The position numbers were made by a program, and so were the translations under genes. Below the pieces are notes generated by a model. That model did not search any database, had not been told where the DNA came from, and saw only the letters and a program-made list of their open reading frames with translations. Source: Rhizobium oryzihabitans (GTDB taxonomy: Bacteria > Pseudomonadota > Alphaproteobacteria > Rhizobiales > Rhizobiaceae). From it: a DNA stretch of 64,000 nucleotides. The DNA lies in NCBI RefSeq assembly GCF_010669145.1, contig NZ_CP048632.1, forward strand, positions 1,364,001 through 1,428,000, in the 5' to 3' direction. Below, one piece after another: positions 24,091-31,265 of this stretch (positions are counted from its first letter, which is position 1; the number at the start of each line of letters is the position of its first letter).

Positions 24091-24498
24091 ATGATCGACA
24101 AGGATAAAATCACCCACCGCCACTGGTCCATGAAGGTCGGCCGCGCCGATCCTCAGACCGCCATTGCGCCGGACACCTACGGCCAGATCGTTACGGCGGT
24201 CGAAGACCTGTCGCAGTCGATGACCAACCTTATCCTGACGCCAAAAGGCTCGGTTCCGACCGAACCAGAAAAGGGTGTCGATATTCTCGGCTCCATCGAC
24301 CGGCACCCGGATATCGGCATTCCCTACCTGACCCGCGAGATTTGGGACCAGATCGCGATCTGGGAGCCGCGTGTCACCGTCGAGCGTGTCGTGGTCAACA
24401 TGGTGCAGTTTTCCCATTTCCAGACACAGGTTTTCTGGCGGCCGGTTCAGTCCGTGCTGGACGATCTTCAGGTAACGGAGGTCGTTTATAATGGCTGA
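24091..24498 (+). CDS. Baseplate wedge protein (gpW/gp25 family)
   Basis: 135 residues from ATG 24091. The family core is clear: EDLSQSMTNLILTPKGSVPT (the LLT-P-G segment), then LTREIWDQIAIWEPRVTVER. No RBS is visible before the ATG, and the conserved post-terminator block abuts it; GTG 24073 is an alternative. Overlaps gpJ by eight bases. Confidence 0.88.
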   Translation: MIDKDKITHRHWSMKVGRADPQTAIAPDTYGQIVTAVEDLSQSMTNLILTPKGSVPTEPEKGVDILGSIDRHPDIGIPYLTREIWDQIAIWEPRVTVERVVVNMVQFSHFQTQVFWRPVQSVLDDLQVTEVVYNG

Positions 24499-25624
24499 TC
24501 CCGTCAAGCGCACCCTTGAAGAACTGCGCGCCAATGGCGCTCCCGAATTTTTTGAGCGCGATCCGGCCGTGCTGAAGGCGCAGTTCAAGGCAAAGTTCGA
24601 AGCGGTTGCCAACCGAACGCTCTATCCGGCGCAAACGGAAATGTACCTGATCGAAGTCGCGGCTTATGCCCTGTCGTTGCTCAACGAGGCGGCGCAGACA
24701 GGCGTTCTTCAGAACACGGTCGTTTTCTCCGAAGGTATTCATCTCGAAAACCGTGCCGCCAATGTCTCGACCTTCCGGCTTCTGGCGCAGGCCGCCACCA
24801 CCACTATCGAGTTTCGGCTATCAGCCATTCGGCTGCTGGACACGATCATTCCCAAAGGTACCCGCGTCGGCGCTGGCAATGCCGTGACCTTCGCCACCGA
24901 TTCCGATCTTGTCATTCCGGCCGGGATGCTGGCAGCGACCGTTGGCGCAAGAGCGACGGCAACCGGCGCGACATGGAACGGTCTCGGCGTCGGCAAGGTG
25001 ACGGATATTCTCGACCCGGTGGCATTTGTCACCAGCGCCAGCAATATGACGGATATTTCGGGCGGGACCGATATCGAAGAGAAGGAACGATTTCGCCTTC
25101 GCGCCGCCAACGCCCTTCATACGATCAGCAAGGCCGGACCTCGCGACGGCTATCGCGAGCATGTCATGGCCGTCAATCCGGAGATCGTGGACGTTGCGGT
25201 CATCCGACCGGAACCGGGCCACATCGATATTTACCCGCTTATGAAAACCGGCCTTCCATCGAATGAGCTGAAGACGGCGGTTCTAGCCTACCTTGATCCG
25301 AACACCCGCCGCCCGATGGGTGATTTTGTCGTTGTCCACTCTCCGGAACCGGTCAATTTCAACATGGTGCTGACCGTCCGCGTTCGCGAGGCGGCGGCCG
25401 GTCAGCAGGTGCTGTTCGAAAGCGTGGCGCAGGCGGCATTCCAGCCGTGGACGCAGGAGCTTGGCCCGCAGATCGCACCGTCTGTCGTCACGTCAGCGCT
25501 GAAAGCCCTGCCGCGTGTCGCGGACGCCAAGCTGACCAGTTTCGATTTCACCGACCTTGCCGCCCACGAGTTCCCGGTTTTGGCTTCGCTTGTCGTTAAC
25601 ATCGTGGTGGTGCCGAATGAGTGA
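24491..25624 (+). CDS. Baseplate assembly protein J (P2 gpJ-like)
   Basis: 377 residues. Baseplate-J text: LDTIIPKGTRVGAGNAVTFA and PAGMLAATVGARATATGATW, DISGGTDIEEKERFRLRAAN, HTISKAGPRDGYREHVMAVN, VIRPEPGHIDIYPLMKTG and LKTAVLAYLDPNTRRPMGDF. It forms the wedge arms that trigger sheath contraction. Overlaps W and I at both ends, a single translational unit. Confidence 0.92.
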   Translation: MADPVKRTLEELRANGAPEFFERDPAVLKAQFKAKFEAVANRTLYPAQTEMYLIEVAAYALSLLNEAAQTGVLQNTVVFSEGIHLENRAANVSTFRLLAQAATTTIEFRLSAIRLLDTIIPKGTRVGAGNAVTFATDSDLVIPAGMLAATVGARATATGATWNGLGVGKVTDILDPVAFVTSASNMTDISGGTDIEEKERFRLRAANALHTISKAGPRDGYREHVMAVNPEIVDVAVIRPEPGHIDIYPLMKTGLPSNELKTAVLAYLDPNTRRPMGDFVVVHSPEPVNFNMVLTVRVREAAAGQQVLFESVAQAAFQPWTQELGPQIAPSVVTSALKALPRVADAKLTSFDFTDLAAHEFPVLASLVVNIVVVPNE

Positions 25625-26276
25625 TTTCATTCCTGCCATCCTTGTTCCTCCCGGCGTCAGCGACCAGCGCGACCGCGATTTCATTGAGGCACTGTCCCAG
25701 ACGCTCGCCACCTTCAGGCCGTCTGCGCTTGTCGTTCAGGATGCCTTGACGGCCCCGGCCGCGCTCTTGGCCATCATGGTGGTGGAAGCGGCGCTGCTCG
25801 ATTTCATCTCTCCGGACATGCGCGAGGATTTGATGCGCGCCATGATCGACGCTGCACCTGAAATCCATGCCATGCGCGGAACGGTGGCCGGTGTGAAAAA
25901 GGCGTTAGAAACCATCGGCGTGTCCGCCCGCTGGACGCAATGGTGGCAGGAAGAGCCGAAGGCTTACCACGACACGCACAAGGTCGTTCTCTTTATCAAC
26001 GATACCGTCATCAACGGCCATGCACCGCTCGATCTGCCGAACCAGAAGGCGGCGGCCCGCATCATCGCTGCCGCCAAGCGGCACAGTCAGGATATCGCCA
26101 TCCAGTACGGCGTGCGCGGCGAAGCAACCCTTCGCCTTGGTGCCGCGTCCCGCCGTGGCCGCACTGTCCGCATCATGGCTCCGCAACTCGGTGATGCGGC
26201 CTATTCGATTTCCACCTTCGCGGGGACCGGAGCTTATGCGCTCCGCAGCATCCGCATCAACGCAAAGGCAGCTTGA
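25617..26276 (+). CDS. Tail protein I (P2 gpI-like)
   Basis: 219 residues from ATG 25617, overlapping the gpJ stop by eight bases. Segments SQTLATFRPSALVVQDALTA, DMREDLMRAMIDAAPEIHAM and RGTVAGVKKALETIGVSARW are characteristic of gpI, the wedge protein linking J to the fibres. A CGTTAGA copy lies at 25903-25909. Confidence 0.9.
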   Translation: MSDFIPAILVPPGVSDQRDRDFIEALSQTLATFRPSALVVQDALTAPAALLAIMVVEAALLDFISPDMREDLMRAMIDAAPEIHAMRGTVAGVKKALETIGVSARWTQWWQEEPKAYHDTHKVVLFINDTVINGHAPLDLPNQKAAARIIAAAKRHSQDIAIQYGVRGEATLRLGAASRRGRTVRIMAPQLGDAAYSISTFAGTGAYALRSIRINAKAA

Positions 26277-26279
26277 GGC

Positions 26280-27935
26280 ATGGCGCAGGCATATTTCTCT
26301 CTCGTTACCACCAACGGCAAGGTCAAGCTGGCGCAGAGCGCTGCCGGTGGCGATGCGGTTGTTATCACCCATTTCGCCATTGGTGACGGCAATGGCGCGG
26401 AAACCAACCCGACCGCCGCCAGCACAGCTTTGGTTCGCGAGGTCTGGCGCACGCCGGTCGAAAGCGTCGAAACCGATCCGGACAACCCATCTGCTATTCT
26501 GGTGACGGCGATCATCCCGACTAATGCCGGTGGCTGGTGGATGCGCGAGTTCGGTATTTTTGATCAGGCCGGATCGATGATTGCCGTCGCCAAGCCCGTT
26601 AGCCAGTACAAGCCGACCGCGCTCGAAGGTCAGCTTGAAGACATCCGTTACGAATTCCAGATCATCATTGGCGAAAACGCCAATGTGACGTTGCTGGTCG
26701 ATCCTTCCCTGTTGTTTGCCACACGGGCTTGGGTAGAAAACCGCAAGGTTCCGATGGGTCAGCTCATGCGTCTGCCTTGGTTGCCTGTTCTGTCCATGAC
26801 ACTCTCCAGCGCTCCCGGCAACCCGGCCGTGGGTGACACCTACCTTGTTCCTTCTAACGCTACCGGCGTATGGGCAACCAATATCGGCAAATTTGCCGAG
26901 TGGAATGGCTCAGGCTGGAATTATGCTTCGCCGCCCGATGGTCATGGCGTCAGCCTGCCGGATGGCCGCGTGTTCGAGCGTATCGCCGGTACCTACGTCG
27001 AAAAGCTCGCGCTTGATGCTCAGTCCGGCAAATGGAGCTATGCTGTCGCCGGTGGCACAGCCAACGTGCTTACCGCTATCCTAACGCCGACGCCTCTTTC
27101 TCTCGCCAGTCTCGTTGGCGCGCCGATCAGGTTGTTGATTTCGACCACCAACACAGGCGCGTGCACGCTCAACATCAATGGCCTTGGCGCAGCACCGATC
27201 AAGCTCGATAACGGTAACGATCCGGCCGCAGGTGATCTGCCTGCAGGGGCTATTGCCCAACTTGTCTACACCGGCGCTGCCTTCCAGATTTCGTTCTCGA
27301 CATCCATTTTGAACTCACGGCTGAACAGGGGAAGCGTCGTAGTCGTCTATTCCTTGGCTGGAACTTATTCGTGGGTGCCTCCGGCCGGAGTCCGTTCCGG
27401 CTTCGCGCGTGTTTGGGCAGGCGGCGCAGGAGGTGGAGGAAACCAGAGTGTCGGCGCTGGTGGCGGTGGTGGTGGTGGTGGATATGCGGAAGGTTATGTC
27501 ACCGTCACACCAGGAGTTGCAGTTCCGATCATCGTTGGTGCTGGCGGCGCGGGCGGTGCCGGAAACGCGACGTATGGGGATGGAGCGCACGGCGGGAGCT
27601 CGTCTTTTGGATCCGCCATCTCGTGCACAGGTGGCGGCGGCGGTAAAGGCGCGCCACCAAACAATCAAGGGATCAGCGGCGGCGGCGGTATTGGTATGGG
27701 TGGCCACTTCCAATCGACAGGGGGTCAAGGATCGTCCGGAACGATCATCGGTTCAACTGGCATCGGGGGCGTCGGTGGGGCTGGAGCGTCAGGCGGCGGA
27801 CCTGGCGGAGGGACATCAAGTGGCCAGCCGTCAGTTGGACAATCGCCCGGCGGCGGTGGCGGTGGCGGCGGCTCAAACTACGGCGGAGCATTTGGCGCTC
27901 CGGGAATGGTCATAGTCGAATACTACTTACCTTGA
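26280..27935 (+). CDS. Tail fibre with glycine-rich receptor-binding tip
   Basis: 551 residues. Residues 1-150 are a fibre N terminus that docks to the baseplate (YFSLVTTNGKVKLAQSAAGG, ITHFAIGDGNGAE, WWMREFGIFDQAGSMIAVAK). About 165-240 looks like a DUF2793-type domain (APGNPAVGDTYLVPSNATGV, GKFAEWNGSGW). The end (about 350-551) is built from polyglycine runs between short loops, closing with GAPGMVIVEYYLP. Glycine-rich tips of this kind act as adhesins in T-even relatives such as S16 gp38, and their loops vary to change host range. Base composition there is skewed by GGN codons. Confidence 0.88.
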   Translation: MAQAYFSLVTTNGKVKLAQSAAGGDAVVITHFAIGDGNGAETNPTAASTALVREVWRTPVESVETDPDNPSAILVTAIIPTNAGGWWMREFGIFDQAGSMIAVAKPVSQYKPTALEGQLEDIRYEFQIIIGENANVTLLVDPSLLFATRAWVENRKVPMGQLMRLPWLPVLSMTLSSAPGNPAVGDTYLVPSNATGVWATNIGKFAEWNGSGWNYASPPDGHGVSLPDGRVFERIAGTYVEKLALDAQSGKWSYAVAGGTANVLTAILTPTPLSLASLVGAPIRLLISTTNTGACTLNINGLGAAPIKLDNGNDPAAGDLPAGAIAQLVYTGAAFQISFSTSILNSRLNRGSVVVVYSLAGTYSWVPPAGVRSGFARVWAGGAGGGGNQSVGAGGGGGGGGYAEGYVTVTPGVAVPIIVGAGGAGGAGNATYGDGAHGGSSSFGSAISCTGGGGGKGAPPNNQGISGGGGIGMGGHFQSTGGQGSSGTIIGSTGIGGVGGAGASGGGPGGGTSSGQPSVGQSPGGGGGGGGSNYGGAFGAPGMVIVEYYLP

Positions 27936-27943
27936 GGCAAGAG

Positions 27944-28435
27944 ATGACAAAATTCGCACGTATTGAGAACGGCAACGTTCTGGAAGTCATCACACTTCCC
28001 GAAAATATAGCCGCAGAGGATGCTTTTCACCCCACCTTGGCTGCTAAATTTGTTGCCTGCGGTAAGCCAGTGGAAGCAGGGTGGAGCTACGACGGGAAAG
28101 CCTTCAAGGCGCCAGTCGAAGCAGCTCCAACGGCAGATGAGCTGCGGACCTATGCCGCAATGAAACGCTTTGCTGTCGAGACGGGCGGCATCGTTATCAA
28201 CAGCGCAACTATCGATACAAGCCGCGACAGCCAGTCGATGATAGCTAACGCACATTCCTACATCGTCAGTTCAGGCGCGCCGTCTACAAGATTCAAGGCC
28301 CTATCTGGTTGGATCACGTTGTCAGCCGCCGAGGTCACGTCGGCAGCCCTTGCTGTCGGAGCGCATGTGCAGGCGTCATTTAATGCTGAAGGTGCAGTGA
28401 ATGATCTGATCGCCTCCGGGGCATCGTGGACGTAG
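27944..28435 (+). CDS. DUF4376-type tail fibre accessory protein
   Basis: 163 residues from ATG 27944 with GAGG upstream. It starts TKFARIENGNVLEVITLPEN, a segment seen at the N terminus of fibre-assembly-type proteins, then a DUF4376-like helical C terminus (AMKRFAVETGGIVINSATID and ISGWITL-like text). It follows the fibre gene and probably assists fibre folding. Confidence 0.75.
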   Translation: MTKFARIENGNVLEVITLPENIAAEDAFHPTLAAKFVACGKPVEAGWSYDGKAFKAPVEAAPTADELRTYAAMKRFAVETGGIVINSATIDTSRDSQSMIANAHSYIVSSGAPSTRFKALSGWITLSAAEVTSAALAVGAHVQASFNAEGAVNDLIASGASWT

Positions 28436-28484
28436 CTGGGGTAGATGCATTCGCGTGGCCTGCGAACGGTCCGGGAAACACGAT

Positions 28485-28904
28485 ATGAGCGAGGTGTGGT
28501 TCGACAACGGCACTGATTGGGACCCCAAAAACCTGATCATTTGCGAGGATATCGCAGACGAATACGGGTCGATCGACATCGATATCCGATATCCGGGCCT
28601 TGTTCCCGCTAACGCTAAGAGCCTCATCTTGACCGTCGAGCGAGGATTTACCGCTCTTCCGACGAGCGGGACCGGATGTGTGTCTCTGCGAGTTATGCCT
28701 TCTCGTTACAATCTAAATCGTGTGCTGGATCGAGCCAAAACGCAGGAGTGGGTGGTAGACGAGATTGGTGTTGATGTCGTCGCTGACGACGTTCGGATGC
28801 CAATAGCTCAAGGTAGGCGTAACTTCTTTTACGCCCTTCAGAGCAGTTGCCCTACAGAACTCAATAAGATGATGATTATCGATCTTTGGGGGTACACCCT
28901 CTAG
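28485..28904 (+). CDS. Late phage protein after the fibre genes, unknown function
   Basis: 139 residues from ATG 28485; an in-frame GTG at 28455 would add 10. Beta-rich sequence (SIDIDIRYPGLVPANAKSLI, GTGCVSLRVMPSRYN, FFYALQSSCPTELNKMMIID), like a small receptor-binding or fibre-cap fold, but not recognised. It meets the next gene tail to tail with no gap, marking the end of the late transcripts. Confidence 0.6.
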   Translation: MSEVWFDNGTDWDPKNLIICEDIADEYGSIDIDIRYPGLVPANAKSLILTVERGFTALPTSGTGCVSLRVMPSRYNLNRVLDRAKTQEWVVDEIGVDVVADDVRMPIAQGRRNFFYALQSSCPTELNKMMIIDLWGYTL

Positions 28905-30269
28905 CTACTCGGGCTTGAGCAGCAACCATGGCAGGATCGTTTCCGCGTTGGTTTCAAGGTAGACGTTGCGTTCCTGCACACTCTTTCCGATGTAGGGATG
29001 GTTGAGAAGCGTTAGGAAAACGAAGGCAACACTAACCGGTAAGGCGACGGTTGTTTTTCCTCCACCTGTCCATTGGCGAGACAGGCGTTCAGCCACGATG
29101 GGGACAATGAATGTGTACGGCATTATGTAGAACTCAGTTTGGTTGCCGTGCCGGACCACCAATGTAAATGCAACACCGGTCAGGAAAGCGGCGGAAAGTA
29201 TGCCTAGTCGAGCGGACGCCGTGCCAAAGAAGTCGCCAAAACCGGAATTGATATAGCGACGAAATACGAGCAACGAAGCCGTTGCGCTATACAGGCAATA
29301 AGCCACGACGATTGCAGACAGCGCGACCGCCCAAAATGATACTTCCGGAAGTCTTTCGGATCGATAATACGGCAACCATTGAAAAAGGTGCCCGAACAGC
29401 CAGAAGACATTGGCAACGATCAATGAGTTATCGATTTTTGAAAATTCGTCTTGAGAGCCGGGATCGGCATAAAGCACAAAGTTCTCTATCGCCTGTTTTA
29501 GAACACTGAGCACCGATGCCCCTGTCGCAATAAGAACGATAAGGTCTGCGAGGAGAAACAGACCCAATATCGCTAGGCAGCAGTTTAAGCGACACCTAGC
29601 ATCCGCATATTTTTGGACCTCGTAGGAGATCATGAAAGCCAGCAGGAACGGCAGAAAGATGATCGGTGGGGAATAGCAGACGACACCAAAAACGTTGACC
29701 ACCAGTGCTAGGCCATAAGTCGCGTATCGGCGGTACAGCGTTCGAGGTGCAGCGGCAACGAGCAAAAACGAAATGAGCAAGAGCGTCTGAGAGATGATCT
29801 GTCTTTCGACAATAGAGGACAGAACAACGTGTTGTGCCGTCACCGCGTATGCCAACGACATGAGGATGCTCGTCTTTCGGTCCGCTCCCATCGAAATCGA
29901 CAGGCAGAAAAGAAGGGAAACGTTAAGTGCGCCGAGTATCTTCGGCAACAAACTGGCGACTAGAAGTGCCTGCTCGAACGACACTGTAGTAAGGGGATTT
30001 GCAAATTCACGTACGGGATAAAAGGCCTCAAGCCACCACTGATAGAGGTTGTCCTGATACCAGTATCGAAGTTTCACACCGCCTGCCTGAACACCTTGGA
30101 GGGTGTAATAAATCACAGTCTGAAGGATGTGATTTCCGTCTAGGTTCCACTCCGCATACGGAACCAGAAGGCGAACGGCCAAGGCAAACAAAAATAGCAG
30201 CACAGCAATAATCGCGGTTCTCGAAACGGAAAGTCGTCGTTCACTGCTATGCTCATATGTGACAGTCAT
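28905..30269 (-). CDS. Polytopic GT-C/GtrII-like membrane protein, likely serotype-conversion cargo
   Basis: 454 residues with about ten to eleven hydrophobic segments (TAIIAVLLFLFALAVRLLVP at the start, LCFLSISM-like and LLLISFLLVAAAP in the middle, VALPVSVAFVFLTLLNHPYI near the end). A large loop after the first segment contains WNLDGNHILQ and KLRYWYQDNLYQWWLE, the layout of phage GtrII-type glucosyltransferases and other GT-C enzymes that modify O antigen from the periplasmic side. Lower GC than the neighbouring genes, the opposite strand, and a place next to the phage end all fit lysogenic conversion. The usual partners gtrA and gtrB are not seen. The exact sugar cannot be told. Confidence 0.65.
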   Translation of the reverse strand: MTVTYEHSSERRLSVSRTAIIAVLLFLFALAVRLLVPYAEWNLDGNHILQTVIYYTLQGVQAGGVKLRYWYQDNLYQWWLEAFYPVREFANPLTTVSFEQALLVASLLPKILGALNVSLLFCLSISMGADRKTSILMSLAYAVTAQHVVLSSIVERQIISQTLLLISFLLVAAAPRTLYRRYATYGLALVVNVFGVVCYSPPIIFLPFLLAFMISYEVQKYADARCRLNCCLAILGLFLLADLIVLIATGASVLSVLKQAIENFVLYADPGSQDEFSKIDNSLIVANVFWLFGHLFQWLPYYRSERLPEVSFWAVALSAIVVAYCLYSATASLLVFRRYINSGFGDFFGTASARLGILSAAFLTGVAFTLVVRHGNQTEFYIMPYTFIVPIVAERLSRQWTGGGKTTVALPVSVAFVFLTLLNHPYIGKSVQERNVYLETNAETILPWLLLKPE

Positions 30270-30428
30270 CGCCTTGCCCCGCCTTCCAAGTGTTTAGAGA
30301 AAGAGGTATTTGGCAATCACACTGCGGTCAACGACCATGTTGATAGTGGGAGCGCTCGCTGAATTTTTGTTGCCAATCGTTGTTGCGCGACACGCCATTC
30401 GATTTTGCGCGCTATAGGATGTTGATAG

Positions 30429-30584
30429 ATGAGGAAACGGAGACGCTTTCATTCGTGCGGCTGCATGCCAGTGGCTTGCACAGCTTTCAAAGCCATTCAT
30501 CTAGCCGGAGAAAATCTATCAGTGTTATGCCGCGTGGATGGACCAGAATGGGCAGCGGCTGGCAAGCTAGTTCTAACGGTCTAG
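30429..30584 (+). CDS. Possible 51-residue ORF at the phage right end
   Basis: ATG 30429 with AGGA about 9 bases before; reads MRKRRRFHSCGCMPVACTAF and later CRVDGPEWAAAGKLVLTV. It has four cysteines and a basic start, and is in the place where Mu has com/mom, though I see no Com or Mom similarity. It overlaps a TCTAACG copy and stops 37 bases before the earliest candidate phage end. May be chance. Confidence 0.25.
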   Translation: MRKRRRFHSCGCMPVACTAFKAIHLAGENLSVLCRVDGPEWAAAGKLVLTV

Positions 30585-30588
30585 AAAA

Positions 30589-30625
30589 ATTTCTGTCCAG
30601 AAGTTATTTCATTTCTGTCCAGAAG
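30589..30625. repeat. Phage right-end tandem repeats (transposase-site-like)
   Basis: ATTTCTGTCCAGAAG occurs at 30589-30603 and again at 30611-30625, a 22-bp period that equals the spacing of MuA end-site units. A TCTAACG copy flanked by CTAG on both sides (CTAGTTCTAACGGTCTAG, 30567-30584) lies just inside. Read from outside inward the end would begin TGGACAGAAAT if the terminus is the CA at 30620-30621; other CA candidates are at 30638 and 30640. Confidence 0.6.
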
Positions 30626-31088
30626 GCGGCGGCGCGCCACAGCATATGCGGCGCGGACCGCTGGTCGGCTGGTAGGAGTTGTCGTAAGCGCGATACGAGC
30701 GCCAACGGTTCTGGCACCAGGACACATGGCTGCCGCCATAGGCAGGACGCGGCTGCTGCACGGCGCCACCGATGATCGCACCTGCGGCGAAGGCTGCCAG
30801 CGGGAACCAGTAACCGTTGTGATAACGGTAACCCGGACGACGATCGCGATAGCCACGATGGCCGTTGTAATATCCGTCACGCGGCGGGCGCGGGCGATAC
30901 ATGCGGTCACCGTGCCTGCGGTCGTAGCGGCGGTCCCATTCGCGGTACTGCACCGGAACGACATTATTGTCGGTGGATATTGCCGGCTTCGGCATCGGCA
31001 CGGGCGCCTGGAACGCCTGCGACGGCGTGAAGCTGGTGAGGAAAACGACAATCGCCGTGGCGACGCTCGTTGTCCGGAAATTCATCAT
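30609..31088 (-). CDS. BA14K-family protein, C terminus altered by the phage junction
   Basis: 159 residues from ATG 31088 (GGAGGA six bases before). Signal peptide (ATAIVVFLTSFTPSQAFQAP), an Arg/Tyr/Asp-rich region (YREWDRRYDRRHGDRMYR), a glycine-rich hydrophobic stretch (FPLAAFAAGAIIGGAV) and the family motif SHVSWCQNRWRSYRAYDNSY. BA14K proteins are lectin-like secreted proteins of Rhizobiales. The family normally ends soon after GPRR with a C-x-x-P-Y type ending; here the text becomes ICCGAPPPSGQK, and the final codons plus stop lie in the phage-end repeat. So the insertion probably trimmed the host gene only slightly. Confidence 0.8.
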   Translation of the reverse strand: MMNFRTTSVATAIVVFLTSFTPSQAFQAPVPMPKPAISTDNNVVPVQYREWDRRYDRRHGDRMYRPRPPRDGYYNGHRGYRDRRPGYRYHNGYWFPLAAFAAGAIIGGAVQQPRPAYGGSHVSWCQNRWRSYRAYDNSYQPTSGPRRICCGAPPPSGQK

Positions 31089-31265
31089 GATCTTCCTCCG
31101 TTTGCTCTGACGCGTTGAACCGCGCCTTTTCATCGCTCGCTCTCATCGGAGGTAAGGGTCAGCCCCATGGAACACCCGAAAAGAATTCGATGACGTGCAA
31201 ACGAGTTTGAGGAAATTTAGTTCCACGACAAAAACCGGTGGAACTGGAAGGTGGTGCACAGCCTG

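Larger units (their letters stand above)
1..30640. mobile_element. Mu-like transposable prophage, right-hand part (left end outside window)
   Basis: Gene content and order match transposable phages: Gam, GemA, Mor, lysis genes, gp27/gp28 terminase, DUF935 portal, MuF head protein, gpG, protease/scaffold, capsid, sheath, tube, chaperone and tape measure. No integrase, cohesive-end gene or transposase is visible in this part; the transposase should lie left of base 1. The tail baseplate is P2-type, so the phage is a Mu/P2 mosaic. The right end is placed between about 30621 and 30650, from tandem repeats at 30589-30625 and from the point where a host BA14K-family gene stops resembling its family. 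The exact terminal CA cannot be fixed without the left end or an uninterrupted host allele. Intact late genes suggest the phage may still be functional, except for the question over the portal reading frame. Confidence 0.92.

Noticed and set aside
27400..27930. Repetitive GGN-rich DNA considered as a repeat array
   Set aside because: It is coding sequence for a glycine-rich fibre tip, with no regular spacer structure; not CRISPR.
4259..30000. Gene transfer agent instead of a phage
   Set aside because: Gam, GemA, Mor, contractile sheath and lysis genes in Mu order, plus end repeats, fit a transposable prophage; GTA clusters encode non-contractile tails.
30294..30500. Possible gtrA remnant on the minus strand
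   Set aside because: The last residues look hydrophobic but no GtrA pattern or membrane helices are present.
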